64,000 bases of DNA from Asaia bogorensis (GTDB lineage: Bacteria > Pseudomonadota > Alphaproteobacteria > Acetobacterales > Acetobacteraceae). The notes below the pieces were generated by a model that saw nothing but the letters and a program-made list of their open reading frames with translations, was not told the DNA's origin and ran no database searches. Where the stretch lies: NCBI GenBank assembly GCA_943333505.2, contig CALQTN020000003.1:1-64000 (forward strand), read 5' to 3'. Shown here piece after piece: positions 55,241 to 64,000 of the stretch. Each line of letters begins with the position of its first letter. Position 1 is the first letter of the stretch. A program made the position numbers and the translations under genes.

Positions 55241-57819
55241 CTCTCGGCTGCCCGCCCTAGCAGGCATGGCACAAAGATCAGCGCCACCACCAAGGTACAA
55301 GCCAGGCTCAGCAGCAGCAGCAGCCCCATGCTCGCCGTGCCCGGATGCACGCTCAACGCCAGGGACCCGAAGGCGGTCGCGGTGGTAAGCGCGGAAAACA
55401 GGATCGCGCGCGCGGTCGCCGAGCCAAGGAAATCCCGCCGACCTGCCCGCCAGTTCATCACGAAATAGATGTTGAACGACACCCCGACCCCAAGCAGCAA
55501 TGGCAAGGCGATGATATTGGCAAAGTTCAGCGACATTCCCAAGACCACCACCACCACCACCGTCAGCAACGCCGATAGCAGCAAGGCGGCCATCACAATG
55601 GCGACATCGGCAATCCGGCGCACAACCAGCAGAAGTAAGAACGTGATCCCGATCACCGCACCGATCGCCGCGGTGCGGAACGCGTCAAGGATCGTGGTGG
55701 CGGTTGCCGCAATGATAATCGCCGCGCCGCCGGCATCGGGGGCAATGCTGGTCACCCCGGCAGTAAACCGGCGCAGCCCTTCCGCGTCCTGCGAGTCTGC
55801 GGCCGCGAGCGCCTGCACCCGCACCCGCCCATCCGGTAATTGCCAGTCTGCCCGCAGTTCAGCCGGCAAATCGGCATCGGTTACCCCGCGCGCAGCAAGG
55901 GCGGCACGCAGTCGGTCCAGCTGCAACGGCAGGAAGCGGGTCAACGCCTGATCGGCGATCAGCAGGCGATCATCAGGGGCCGCCAGCAAGGCGCGCAGGT
56001 CATTGGCGATCAGCATCAGCGGGTGATCGGGCTTGAGGGTGCGGGCAGCACGGTCAAGCTCGGCCAGGGTCGAACCGGCGGCCATGCGCAGATCGGCGAT
56101 GGTGACCGAGGCGGCCGGCGGCCGGCGGGCAAGCGTCGGCGCCAGCAGGCTAGCCGCATCCTGCACCAGGGCCAGCTTCACCGCCTGATCGACCGGCACA
56201 AAGCTCGAAACCGTCAAAACCTCGGCCACGTCTGGCAGCTTGGCGAGTTGCGCCGCCAGATCATCGGCCATTTTGCGCGACGCCACGATGATGTCGGCGC
56301 TGTACGGGCTGGTCAGCGGGCTGTCCATCAGGTCGCGCAAGGTGACCATCGCCTCGGTGGTGGCAACCTTGGTGTGCAGCGGGTCGCTGTCGAAGCGGAG
56401 CTGCGGCACAAGCGCGAGACCGAGCACCGCCATCGCCGCGAACCCCGCCAGAATTGCGCGACGGCCCCGCAGCATTCGGCCCTCGAACACCCCCGCCCAT
56501 GCCCAGCCGATTTCGACCGCTTCCGGACGCGGCCGCGTCAAGGTGAGCAAGGCAGGCAGAAATGTGATGGTCACGATGAAGGCGATGATCATCCCGCCAC
56601 CCGCAATCAGGCCAAGCTCGGCCACGCCGCTGAAATCGGTTGGCACAAAGGCGAGGAAACCAGCGGCGGTACCGAGGGCTGCCACCAGAACCTGCACCCC
56701 AACGCTGCCCGCGACGAAATCCAGCGCGATGGCCGGGTCCGGATGCAAATGCCGCATCTCGCGATAGCGGACGCAGAACTGGATGGCGAAATCCACCGCG
56801 ATGCCGACAAACAAGATCGCGAAGGCGACCGATATCAGGTTCAACGTGCCAACCGCGAGTGCCGCGAACGCGGTGGTTAGCGCCAGCCCGAGGCCGAGGG
56901 TTGCGACGATCGGCAGGATCAGCCGCCATGACCGCACCGCCAGCATCAACCACACCATCACCAGCGCCGCCGATGCCAATGTGCCTATTGCGGCACCCTG
57001 GGCAACGGTCGCGAACTCCTCATCCGCCAAAGCCACCGACCCGGTCAGGCGAACATGGGCCGCGCCGGACTTGACCCAAGGGAGCTGGGCCGCCGCCGCA
57101 CGCAGCGCACTGGTTGCCGCCCCGCCGGGTTGTAATTGGGTGTAGTCGAGCACCGGCCGGACCAGCACAAAACGGAAGCGCCCGGCTTGTTCAACCAGAT
57201 TACCGCCGAGCAGACGCTGCCAGGATAGCGGCGCGGCGCGGCCAGCCCCGGCCGCATCAAGGGTCTGGTGGAATGCCTGCAACGGACCGGTGAAAGATGA
57301 AAGATCGGCGCCGGCCTGGTTCACGCCGAGCCCCAGCAAGGTCAGCGCCGCGAATAATCCGCGCGCACTCGGGTCAGCGGCAAGCTGGCCCAGGAAAGGC
57401 TGGGCATCGATTGTCTGATCCAACAAGGTTGCCAGCGGTTTCTGGTCGAGAAACAGGAACGCATTGCTGGCGAAATAGGGCAGCGCGTCGGGTTGGCGGA
57501 CGCTGGTGAAATGGATTTTGTCGTTGGACAAGGCCGCGGCAAGGCCGGACGCGGTTTCCTCGGCGATCTCGGGCAGGTCGGCATCAATCACCACGACCAG
57601 CAGGTCCTGGAACTGCGGAAAATCGCGGCTAAACGCGGCTTCCTGCTGGCGCCAGCGCAGGGTCGGGGAAAACATCTCGTAGGTGTCGGTCGAAATGCCC
57701 AGCCGAACGCTGGTGATCCACAGGCTGCCAGCCGCCAGCACCGCGGCCCCCAATGTGACGGCCACAGCATGACTGCGGCAGAAGCGCACAATCATTGTCA
57801 GGAGGATCGGCAGGTTCAT
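55237..57819 (-). CDS. hpnN: Hopanoid transporter HpnN (RND superfamily)
   Basis: An 860-residue inner-membrane RND protein with two halves of about six helices each, and large periplasmic loops at about 40-270 and 480-690. The HpnN-type N-terminus is WITSVRLGISTDTYEMFSPTLRWRQQEAAFSRDFPQFQDLLVVV. RND helix motifs are FVGIAVDFAIQFCVRYRE and LLLGVGVSFNIYFVMNWR. In other bacteria HpnN moves hopanoids to the outer membrane. No other hopanoid gene (shc, hpnA-M) is in the window. Confidence 0.93.
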   Translation of the reverse strand: MNLPILLTMIVRFCRSHAVAVTLGAAVLAAGSLWITSVRLGISTDTYEMFSPTLRWRQQEAAFSRDFPQFQDLLVVVIDADLPEIAEETASGLAAALSNDKIHFTSVRQPDALPYFASNAFLFLDQKPLATLLDQTIDAQPFLGQLAADPSARGLFAALTLLGLGVNQAGADLSSFTGPLQAFHQTLDAAGAGRAAPLSWQRLLGGNLVEQAGRFRFVLVRPVLDYTQLQPGGAATSALRAAAAQLPWVKSGAAHVRLTGSVALADEEFATVAQGAAIGTLASAALVMVWLMLAVRSWRLILPIVATLGLGLALTTAFAALAVGTLNLISVAFAILFVGIAVDFAIQFCVRYREMRHLHPDPAIALDFVAGSVGVQVLVAALGTAAGFLAFVPTDFSGVAELGLIAGGGMIIAFIVTITFLPALLTLTRPRPEAVEIGWAWAGVFEGRMLRGRRAILAGFAAMAVLGLALVPQLRFDSDPLHTKVATTEAMVTLRDLMDSPLTSPYSADIIVASRKMADDLAAQLAKLPDVAEVLTVSSFVPVDQAVKLALVQDAASLLAPTLARRPPAASVTIADLRMAAGSTLAELDRAARTLKPDHPLMLIANDLRALLAAPDDRLLIADQALTRFLPLQLDRLRAALAARGVTDADLPAELRADWQLPDGRVRVQALAAADSQDAEGLRRFTAGVTSIAPDAGGAAIIIAATATTILDAFRTAAIGAVIGITFLLLLVVRRIADVAIVMAALLLSALLTVVVVVVLGMSLNFANIIALPLLLGVGVSFNIYFVMNWRAGRRDFLGSATARAILFSALTTATAFGSLALSVHPGTASMGLLLLLSLACTLVVALIFVPCLLGRAAER

Positions 57820-57940
57820 AGCGCGGGGGATAATCGCTTAGGGGACCGGGGTCCATCCCGCCGACACATCCACAAATCGCCAGTTTTTTGACGCCAGCCC
57901 CGGTTCGCGCGACAAAGCCGGCAAGTCAGGAGACACGCGC

Positions 57941-58140
57941 ATGGCCATCGCCCCCCGCAAACACCCGCCCTTCCGCGCCGACCATGTCGGCAGCCTGCTG
58001 CGGCCGCAACCAACACCGGGGAGGGGAATTTGCTCACCAGCGATCAGCAATGGCGCAAGCTCGAACCATTTGTCGACGTCGCGCGAGAGGTTTGGGGGAG
58101 TGTTCAGGCAAGGCAAGCTGTTCTTTTTGTGAACAAACAC
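57941..58140 (+). pseudogene. 5' remnant of a MetE-like methyltransferase gene, plus repeat debris
   Basis: From ATG 57941 the frame reads MAIAPRKHPPFRADHVGSLLRPQ, the standard N-terminus of short MetE-like cobalamin-independent methyltransferase proteins of about 370 residues. It loses family similarity after about 23 codons. An SDQQWRKLEPF-like stretch in another frame (about 58035-58070) hints at a transposase start but is too short to claim. Around 58113-58150, GGCAAGG...TTGTGAACAAACACGACCTTCCC resembles the hairpin end of the composite repeat. The 356-base gap between hpnN and thrC holds nothing else I can support. Confidence 0.6.
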
Positions 58141-58175
58141 GACCTTCCCTAGTATCTATCTGACTGAGAATCCTC

Positions 58176-59564
58176 ATGAAATACATCTCCACCCGCGGCC
58201 AAGCCCCCACCCTGGATTTCGCCGGCGTCCTGCTCGCCGGCCTCGCCAACGATGGCGGCCTCTACATCCCGGAATCCTGGCCCAGCTTTTCCCCCGCCGA
58301 GTTCCGGGCGATGCGCGGCCTGTCCTACCCGGCGCTGGCGGCCCGCATCATGCGGCCTTTCGTCGGCGAGGGCATTCCGTTGGAGCCGATGGCACGCGCC
58401 GCCTATGCCGGCTTCACCAACCCCGCCATCGTGCCGCTGGTGCAGTTGGACACCGGCGTGTTCGTGCAGGAATTGTTTCACGGCCCGACCCTCGCCTTCA
58501 AGGACATGGCGATGCAGATGCTCGGGCGCCTGTTCGATCATGTGCTGGAGCAGCGCGGCGAACGGGTGACGATTGTCGGCGCCACATCCGGCGATACCGG
58601 ATCGGCGGCAATCGAGGCATTTGCCGGCCGGTCACGCGCCGATATCGTGATCCTGCACCCGCATAACCGCACCAGCGACGTGCAGCGCCGCCAGATGACC
58701 ACGGTTACCGCGGATAATGTCGCCAATATCGCGGTCGAAGGCAGTTTTGACGATTGCCAGGATCTGGTGAAGGCGATGTTCGCCGATGTGCCATTCCGCA
58801 CCGACATGCATCTGTCAGCGGTCAATTCGATCAACTGGGCGCGGATCGCGGCGCAAGTGCCGTACTATGTTGCCGCCGCCCTGGCGTTGGGCGCGCCGGA
58901 TCGGGAGGTGGCGTTCGCCGTGCCGACTGGCAATTTTGGCAACGTGCTGGCGGCGTTTGTCGCCAAGAAGATGGGCCTGCCGATCGCAAAGCTGGTGATC
59001 GGGTCAAACCGCAACAACATCCTGTCGCGGTTCCTCGCAAGCAACGACATGTCGATCGTCCCGGTCGAGCCAAGCCTGTCGCCAAGCATGGATATCCAGG
59101 TCAGCTCTAACTTTGAGCGGCTATTATTCGAATTGCTTGGCCGTGATGGGGCGGCAACCGCCACCTGCATCGCGGCTTTCCGCAGCAGCGGCAGGATGCC
59201 GGTGCCCCATGCGGCATGGCAGGCGGCGACCGGGCTGCTCACCGGGTTTACCCTGGATGACGAAGGCACATTGGCGGAAATCCGCAGGCTTTATGCTGAT
59301 GCCGGCTACCTCGCCGACCCGCATACCGCGGTCGGGATCGCCGCCGCCCGTGCCCATCCGGCGCCTGGCGTGCCGATGATCGTCGCCGGCACCGCCCACC
59401 CGGCCAAGTTCCCCGATGCGATTGAAGCAGCCATCGGCATCCGCCCCCCTCTCCCCAGGCACCTCGACGACCTATATGAACGACCCGAGACTTATACCGT
59501 GCTGCCCAACGACCTGGCTGCTATTCAGGCCCAGGTCCGCGCGGTGGCCCTAAGGAACAGATGA
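58176..59564 (+). CDS. thrC: Threonine synthase
   Basis: A 462-residue PLP enzyme that converts O-phosphohomoserine to threonine. The family N-terminus YISTRGQAPTLDFAGVLLAGLANDGGLYIPE is intact. The PLP-lysine motif is HGPTLAFKDMAMQ, and the phosphate cup is ATSGDTGSAA. FAVPTGNFGNVLAAF and the NNILSRF segment are also typical. The stop overlaps the M16 peptidase start (ATGATG), a common alphaproteobacterial arrangement. Confidence 0.96.
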   Translation: MKYISTRGQAPTLDFAGVLLAGLANDGGLYIPESWPSFSPAEFRAMRGLSYPALAARIMRPFVGEGIPLEPMARAAYAGFTNPAIVPLVQLDTGVFVQELFHGPTLAFKDMAMQMLGRLFDHVLEQRGERVTIVGATSGDTGSAAIEAFAGRSRADIVILHPHNRTSDVQRRQMTTVTADNVANIAVEGSFDDCQDLVKAMFADVPFRTDMHLSAVNSINWARIAAQVPYYVAAALALGAPDREVAFAVPTGNFGNVLAAFVAKKMGLPIAKLVIGSNRNNILSRFLASNDMSIVPVEPSLSPSMDIQVSSNFERLLFELLGRDGAATATCIAAFRSSGRMPVPHAAWQAATGLLTGFTLDDEGTLAEIRRLYADAGYLADPHTAVGIAAARAHPAPGVPMIVAGTAHPAKFPDAIEAAIGIRPPLPRHLDDLYERPETYTVLPNDLAAIQAQVRAVALRNR

Positions 59565-60838
59565 TGAGCAAGCAACTCGACGCGATCCAGGTGACCACGC
59601 TGCCGTCCGGCCTGATTGTGGTGACCGAAACCATGGACCGGGTCGAAACCGTGTCATTCGGTGCCTACGTTGCATCAGGCACCAGGCACGAAGCGGCCGA
59701 GGAAAATGGCGTCTCGCATTTCCTCGAACACATGGCCTTCAAAGGCACCGAAAACCGATCCGCATCCGCCATCGCGGAGGAAATCGAGGCGGTCGGCGGC
59801 CATATCAACGCCTATACCGCGCGTGAGCAAACTGCTTTTTATGTCAAGGTGTTGAAGGAAGACATGGCACTTGGCGCCGATATCATCGGTGACATCCTGA
59901 CCCATTCGACCTTCGATCCCGACGAACTGGAACGCGAGCGCGGGGTGATCCTGCAGGAAATCGGCCAGGCCAACGATACGCCGGACGACATCGTCTTCGA
60001 TCATTTCCAGGAAACTGCCTACCCCGACCAGCCCATGGGCCGCCCCGTCCTGGGCACCGAAGCGCTGATCCGCGGCATGAAGCGTGACACGCTGATGCGC
60101 TACATGCGCAGCCACTACACCACCGGCAACACCGTGATCGCCGCCGCCGGCAAGCTCGAACACGCCCATGTGCTCGATCTGGTGCAACGCCATTTCGCCG
60201 ATCTGCCGACCAGCCCGGCCAAAACCCCGCAATTCGGCGCCTATACCGGCGGCGAGTACCGCGAGGCGCGCGACCTCGATCAGGTCCATATCGTGCTCGG
60301 CTTCCCGTCGGTTGCCTATCTCGATCCCGACTATTACCCGACCCTGCTGCTTTCGACCGTGCTCGGCGGCGGCATGTCGTCGCGGCTGTTCCAGGAAATC
60401 CGTGAAAAGCGCGGGCTGGTTTATTCGATCTACAGCTTCGCCGCCCCGCATCTCGATGGTGGATTATTCGGGATTTACGCCGGCACGGGCGAAAGCGAAG
60501 CTGCGGAGCTGATGCCGGTGACGCTTGATGAACTGCAAAAAATCCAGTTGGGGGTGACCGAACAGGAACTCGCCCGCGCCCGCGCCCAGGTCAAAGCCAG
60601 CCTGCTGATGTCGCTCGAAAGCACCGGCAGCCGCTGCGAACAGGTCGCCCGGCAAATCCAGGTGCATGGCCGCATCGTCGCCACCCAGGAAACCGTCGAC
60701 AAAATCAACGCCATCACCCCGGAACAGGTGCAGCGCGCGGCGGCGCGGATTTTCCGTGCCGCGCCAACCTTGGCGGTGATGGGTCCGGCGGGTCAGGTGC
60801 CGAGCGCGCCGAAGATCGCCGAACGGCTGGCAGCCTGA
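59561..60838 (+). CDS. M16 family zinc peptidase, processing-peptidase-like
   Basis: A 425-residue pitrilysin-family peptidase, the bacterial counterpart of the mitochondrial processing peptidase beta subunit. The zinc motif is HFLEHMAFKGT (H-x-x-E-H, about 52-56) with the downstream Glu in ERERGVILQEIGQ. The glycine-rich loop GLVYSIYSF is present. No signal peptide is seen, so it is probably cytoplasmic. Whether ATG 59561 or 59564 is used is not decided by the sequence. It is 1 base from pmbA. Confidence 0.92.
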   Translation: MMSKQLDAIQVTTLPSGLIVVTETMDRVETVSFGAYVASGTRHEAAEENGVSHFLEHMAFKGTENRSASAIAEEIEAVGGHINAYTAREQTAFYVKVLKEDMALGADIIGDILTHSTFDPDELERERGVILQEIGQANDTPDDIVFDHFQETAYPDQPMGRPVLGTEALIRGMKRDTLMRYMRSHYTTGNTVIAAAGKLEHAHVLDLVQRHFADLPTSPAKTPQFGAYTGGEYREARDLDQVHIVLGFPSVAYLDPDYYPTLLLSTVLGGGMSSRLFQEIREKRGLVYSIYSFAAPHLDGGLFGIYAGTGESEAAELMPVTLDELQKIQLGVTEQELARARAQVKASLLMSLESTGSRCEQVARQIQVHGRIVATQETVDKINAITPEQVQRAAARIFRAAPTLAVMGPAGQVPSAPKIAERLAA

Positions 60839-60839
60839 G

Positions 60840-62168
60840 ATGTCGCAACTCAACCTGCTCGGCGACCTGATCGCTGCGGCCAAACGCGCCGGCGCAGATG
60901 CGGCCGACGCGGTGATGGTGGCCGGTACGTCCCTGTCGGTCACCTTGCGGGCCGGCCAGACCGAGCATCTTGAACGCGCCGAGGGCCGCGATCTCGGCTT
61001 GCGGGTCTTTGTCGGCAAGCGCTCAGCGATGGTGTCGTCATCCTCGCTCGATCCCGCGAGCTTCGCCCGCCTCGCCGAACAGGCGGTGGCGATGGCGAAG
61101 GTCGTGCCGGAGGACCCCTATGGCGGCCTGGCCGACGAAGCGCGGATGCCGGACAAGATAAACCTCGATGTCTGCGATATGGCGGAACCTGATGCGGCCT
61201 CGCTGATCGGGCGCGCCAAAGCTGCCGAGGATGCCGCGTTGGCGATCCCGGGGGTCACCCAGGCCGAGGGCGCCGAGGCCAGCTACAGCCGGTCGGACTC
61301 CGCGATCGTGACATCGGCAGGCTTCGCCGGCAGCACCTCGCGCAGTGGGCATTCAGTATCGGTGAGCGCGCTTGCCGGCACCGGCACCGGCATGCAGCGC
61401 GACTATGACTATACCAGCGCGGTATTTCTTGCCGATCTGGAGGATGCCGGCTTGATCGGCCGCAACGCCGGCGAACGCGCGGTGCGACGTTTGAACCCGA
61501 TCAGGCCAAAGACCGCCCATCTGCCGGTGATTTATGATCCCAGGGTATCGGCCGGCCTGCTCGGCCATTTCATCGGAGCGATCAATGGCGCATCGATTGC
61601 CCGTGGCACCAGCTTCCTGAAGGATAGTCTCGGCAAGCAGGTCTTCGCGCCGGGGATCGTCATCCGCGATGATCCGCGCCGGGTGCGCGGCCTGCGGTCA
61701 CGGATTTTCGACGGCGAGGGCGTGCCGACCGCGGCGCGCGACCTGATTGCCGACGGCATCCTGACCGGCTGGCTACTCGACAGCCGCACCGCGCGGCAAT
61801 TAGGGCTGAAAACCACTGGCAATGCGGCGCGCGGCACCTCGGCACCGCCATCGCCATCGCCGACCAACCTCACCCTGCAGCCCGGAACGATGACGCCCGC
61901 CGAACTGATGGCCGATATCAAGGAAGGGCTTTACGTCACCGAACTGATGGGCACCGCGGTCAACGGCATCACCGGCGATTACAGCCGTGGCGCATCGGGC
62001 TTCATGATCCGCGATGGCATGCTCGCCGAACCGGTTGGCGAGATCACCATCGCCGGCACCTTGCAGCACATCTTCGCGCATATGGTTCCCGCGAACGATC
62101 TCCGTCTGCGGCGCGGGACAGACGCCCCAACAGTTCGGGTTGACGGCTTAATCATGGCGGGAGGTTAA
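60840..62168 (+). CDS. pmbA: TldE/PmbA family metallopeptidase subunit
   Basis: A 442-residue PmbA/TldE-type protein. Landmarks are ERAEGRDLGLRVFVGKRSAMVSSSSLDP, DLIADGILTGWLLDSRTARQLGLKTTGNAARG, and the C-terminal YVTELMGTAVNGITGDYSRGASGFMI. The H-E-x-x-x-H metal site of TldD is absent, as normal for the TldE partner. With TldD it degrades small peptides and matures some modified peptides. No tldD is in the window. Confidence 0.93.
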   Translation: MSQLNLLGDLIAAAKRAGADAADAVMVAGTSLSVTLRAGQTEHLERAEGRDLGLRVFVGKRSAMVSSSSLDPASFARLAEQAVAMAKVVPEDPYGGLADEARMPDKINLDVCDMAEPDAASLIGRAKAAEDAALAIPGVTQAEGAEASYSRSDSAIVTSAGFAGSTSRSGHSVSVSALAGTGTGMQRDYDYTSAVFLADLEDAGLIGRNAGERAVRRLNPIRPKTAHLPVIYDPRVSAGLLGHFIGAINGASIARGTSFLKDSLGKQVFAPGIVIRDDPRRVRGLRSRIFDGEGVPTAARDLIADGILTGWLLDSRTARQLGLKTTGNAARGTSAPPSPSPTNLTLQPGTMTPAELMADIKEGLYVTELMGTAVNGITGDYSRGASGFMIRDGMLAEPVGEITIAGTLQHIFAHMVPANDLRLRRGTDAPTVRVDGLIMAGG

Positions 62169-62226
62169 TCTTTCCCCCCCTCGAATTCGGCGCAAAACAT
62201 GCTATGTGGGAGACTTATTCGGGAGA

Positions 62227-63159
62227 ATGAGACGCATCATGCGCCACACCGGTTTGTTTATCGCCTTCCTTCTCGCTGCCTTGCTCGCCGTGGCGCCCAG
62301 CATCGTCGATGCTGCCGCAGGCGGTGGTTCATCGTCCGGTAGCCGTGGGGCGCGCACCCACAGCGCGCCGCCGCCAACCGCCACCGCGCCTTCGACCGCC
62401 GCGCCGATGCAGCGCACCGCAACCCCGCAAGCCGCGCCCAACCGGGCCCCAACCGCTGCTGCCGCACCGGCAGCCGGCGGCTTTTTGAGCCGTAATCCGT
62501 TCATGGCCGGCATGCTCGGCGGCCTGATCGGCGTCGGCCTCGGCGGGATGCTATTCGGCGGCGGGTTCTTCAGCGGGATTTCCGGGATGAGCGGGATGCT
62601 TGGCCTGCTGATCCAGGTCGTGATCGTCGCCTTCATTGCGCGCTGGCTCTACACCCGCTTCGTGCGGCGCCCGGCCATGGCGGGAGGTCCGGAAATGATG
62701 GACCGCACCGCCAATGATGGTGCACCTCAAGGTGCCAATGCCCCTGTTGCACCGCCGGTCGAGATCGGCCCGCAGGACTTCGCGGCGTTCGAACAAATCC
62801 TGCAAGGCGTGCAAACCGCCTGGAGTGCGCAGGACATGCACACCCTGCAAACCCTCGCGACGCCTGAAATGGCCGGGTATTTCAACGACCAGCTCTCCGA
62901 CATGGCGAGCCGTGGCCACCGTAACACCGTAACTGCGGTGCATCTCGAACAGGGCGACTTGTCCGAGGCATGGGCCGAGCCGGGACGTGAGTATGCAACG
63001 GTTGCGATGCGCTTCTCGATGATCGATGCAACCTATGACAGCACCGGTCGTGTGATCAGCGGCAATCCCACCACGCGGACCCAGTCGACCGAAATCTGGA
63101 CTTTCCTGCGCACTGCGGGCGGGCGCTGGATCCTCTCCGCGATCCAGCAGACTCACTAA
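62227..63159 (+). CDS. Tim44-like domain membrane protein
   Basis: A 310-residue protein. It has an N-terminal signal or helix (about 8-28), a Ser/Ala/Pro/Thr-rich linker (about 30-85) and a Gly-rich membrane region (MLGGLIGVGLGGMLFGGGFFSG and LLIQVVIVAFIARWLYTRF, about 92-145). A C-terminal Tim44-like domain covers about 175-308 (DFAAFEQILQGVQTAWSAQDMHTL ... TEIWTFLRTAGGRWILSAIQQT). Bacterial members are thought to be membrane-associated; their role is unclear. The start is ambiguous among 62206, 62227 and 62239. Confidence 0.82.
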   Translation: MRRIMRHTGLFIAFLLAALLAVAPSIVDAAAGGGSSSGSRGARTHSAPPPTATAPSTAAPMQRTATPQAAPNRAPTAAAAPAAGGFLSRNPFMAGMLGGLIGVGLGGMLFGGGFFSGISGMSGMLGLLIQVVIVAFIARWLYTRFVRRPAMAGGPEMMDRTANDGAPQGANAPVAPPVEIGPQDFAAFEQILQGVQTAWSAQDMHTLQTLATPEMAGYFNDQLSDMASRGHRNTVTAVHLEQGDLSEAWAEPGREYATVAMRFSMIDATYDSTGRVISGNPTTRTQSTEIWTFLRTAGGRWILSAIQQTH

Positions 63160-63169
63160 GGAAATGCCC

Positions 63170-64000
63170 GTGGCCGAATTGCCGGTCACGGGCTATTTCG
63201 ACCGCCTGTCCTGTCGGCCAGGCGGTTCACTTGCGGCCAAGATCAGCCTGCGCGACGGCGGCCCATGTCGGGTGACGCTGGAGCGTCTGATTTGCGCCGA
63301 CCCTAACCCCGATGGTCCAGGGCAACAGGTCGAAGATCTCGCCGATCGCTACACGTATGACTTAATCGGCCGGCACCAACCGATCAGCCTCGGCTCCTAT
63401 GCGGAAATCCCCAGCGGCCCGCTGCGTGACGGACGCGATCCATGCAGTTGGTCAGCGCTGATTGAGCCCGGCCGGGTTGATCACCGCCAGGCGGTGCTGT
63501 CCGAGGTAGATGGGTCATCCCAGATTGTCCTGGGCCATGGCCCGGATGGGACATTCGTAGATCTGTCATGGCCGGGTGGGTTTGCCCGTCTCGACACCGG
63601 CGCCGTGCTCACGCCGAAGCACTGGTGGCGGGTCTGGCTTAGCGCCGATCCGGTCAGCGGGGAAATCATCGTCGGTCAGCAACGGCTTGATGGGCACGAG
63701 ACGACGGTCGCTGCCCACATGGCGGAGGATATGCGGCTTCCCGCCGGTGGGACCGTGCGGATTGCCGCCGCACCCGGGTTGCGCTTCACCGGCAAGATCG
63801 AACGGCCGGAAATTCGCCCTGCCTTCTATGGCAAGTGGCCGGGGGATCACGCCGGGCCAGTGCTGGCGGCCTGGGATTTCGCGCGCGGCATCGATGGTAC
63901 CGCCGTGACCGATATCGGCCCCCACGCCTGCCACGGAACCCTGATCAACCTGCCTAATCGCGGCATGGTCGGCGCTTTCTGGTCCGGCCGGGAAAATTGC
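63170..64000 (+). CDS. N,N-dimethylformamidase large (beta) subunit-like protein, partial
   Basis: An open frame runs from here through the window end with no stop; 277 residues are visible. The region LAAWDFARGIDGTAVTDIGPHACHGTLINLPNRGMVGAFWSG matches the block typical of the N,N-dimethylformamidase beta subunit family. The first 120 residues are beta-rich (VTGYFDRLSCRPGGSLAAKISL). Full members are about 700 residues or more, so about 450 lie beyond the window. GTG 63170 is preferred because AAGGA (63158-63162) is 7 bases upstream; ATG 63164 is only 1 base from it. The substrate may be an amide or something quite different, as the family is broad. Confidence 0.78.
   Translation, partial: MAELPVTGYFDRLSCRPGGSLAAKISLRDGGPCRVTLERLICADPNPDGPGQQVEDLADRYTYDLIGRHQPISLGSYAEIPSGPLRDGRDPCSWSALIEPGRVDHRQAVLSEVDGSSQIVLGHGPDGTFVDLSWPGGFARLDTGAVLTPKHWWRVWLSADPVSGEIIVGQQRLDGHETTVAAHMAEDMRLPAGGTVRIAAAPGLRFTGKIERPEIRPAFYGKWPGDHAGPVLAAWDFARGIDGTAVTDIGPHACHGTLINLPNRGMVGAFWSGRENC

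Noticed and set aside
58035-58070. SDQQWRKLEPF-like peptide resembling the start of an IS5-type transposase.
   Set aside because: About ten residues only, with no continuing similarity; mentioned only as debris in the hpnN-thrC gap.
1-64000. CRISPR arrays, rRNA/tRNA genes, prophage, conjugative genes or a biosynthetic gene cluster.
   Set aside because: No regularly spaced repeats, no RNA-gene sequence and no phage, integrase or synthase genes were seen on either strand.

Overview
The window is 64 kb of GC-rich, densely packed bacterial chromosome. Several things point to an alphaproteobacterium of the Acetobacteraceae/Rhodospirillales type: ChvI/ChvG beside ATP-type pckA, an rpe-heparinase pair, a MucR regulator, a Mur/Fur-like regulator overlapping olsB, metX-metW, mutS-glnD, thrC followed by an M16 peptidase, and the hopanoid exporter hpnN. 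This assignment rests on gene content and recalled synteny, not on a database search. I saw no rRNA, tRNA, CRISPR array, intact insertion sequence or prophage.

Layout. 1-10.1 kb: a Tad/Flp pilus locus with three Flp pilins, prepilin peptidase, CpaB, CpaC, a small CpaD, CpaE, CpaF, TadB, TadC, TadD and a LuxR-type regulator; most junctions overlap. 10.2-15.0 kb: two orphan oligopeptide-type substrate-binding proteins around a divergent PPOX-fold and luciferase-like oxidoreductase pair and a small Lys-rich exported peptide. 15.0-20.0 kb: metW-metX divergent from a chorismate-mutase fusion, hisC and tyrC, with REP-like palindromes around hisC-tyrC. 20.0-26.1 kb: an atypical SDR, then olsB, fur, mucR, a TusA-like gene, rimI, tsaB and purH. 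26.1-34.7 kb: a glycosyltransferase, pckA, a HugZ-like gene, chvI-chvG, rpe and a heparinase-like gene. This block is bounded by inverted copies of a 170-bp repeat and looks like an inverted segment.

34.7-36.7 kb is the most eroded part. It holds three repeat tracts counting the copy beside the glycosyltransferase, one lineage-type hypothetical gene, the C-terminal remnant of a DUF2075 helicase-like gene, and a frameshifted C-terminal scrap of tryptophan 2,3-dioxygenase. 36.7-45 kb: an FAD oxidase, a serine hydrolase, a likely membrane-lipid set (metallophosphoesterase, GT4 glycosyltransferase, diacylglycerol-kinase-like protein), a kynurenine-formamidase-like hydrolase and a hybrid histidine kinase. 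45-64 kb: a D-aminoacylase-like amidohydrolase, mutS, glnD, an exported protein, a secreted glycosidase overlapping hpnN, a MetE-like gene remnant, then thrC, M16 peptidase, pmbA, a Tim44-like membrane protein, and the start of an N,N-dimethylformamidase large-subunit-like gene cut by the window edge.

The cell suggested by these genes makes Tad pili, hopanoids, ornithine lipids and probably glycolipids. I did not find a clear new multi-gene system. The strongest unusual signals are the repeat-bounded inversion, the composite 170-bp repeat family, the REP-like palindromes around hisC-tyrC, the long-leader third Flp pilin, and the TDO relic whose deletion has a visible short homology at its junction.
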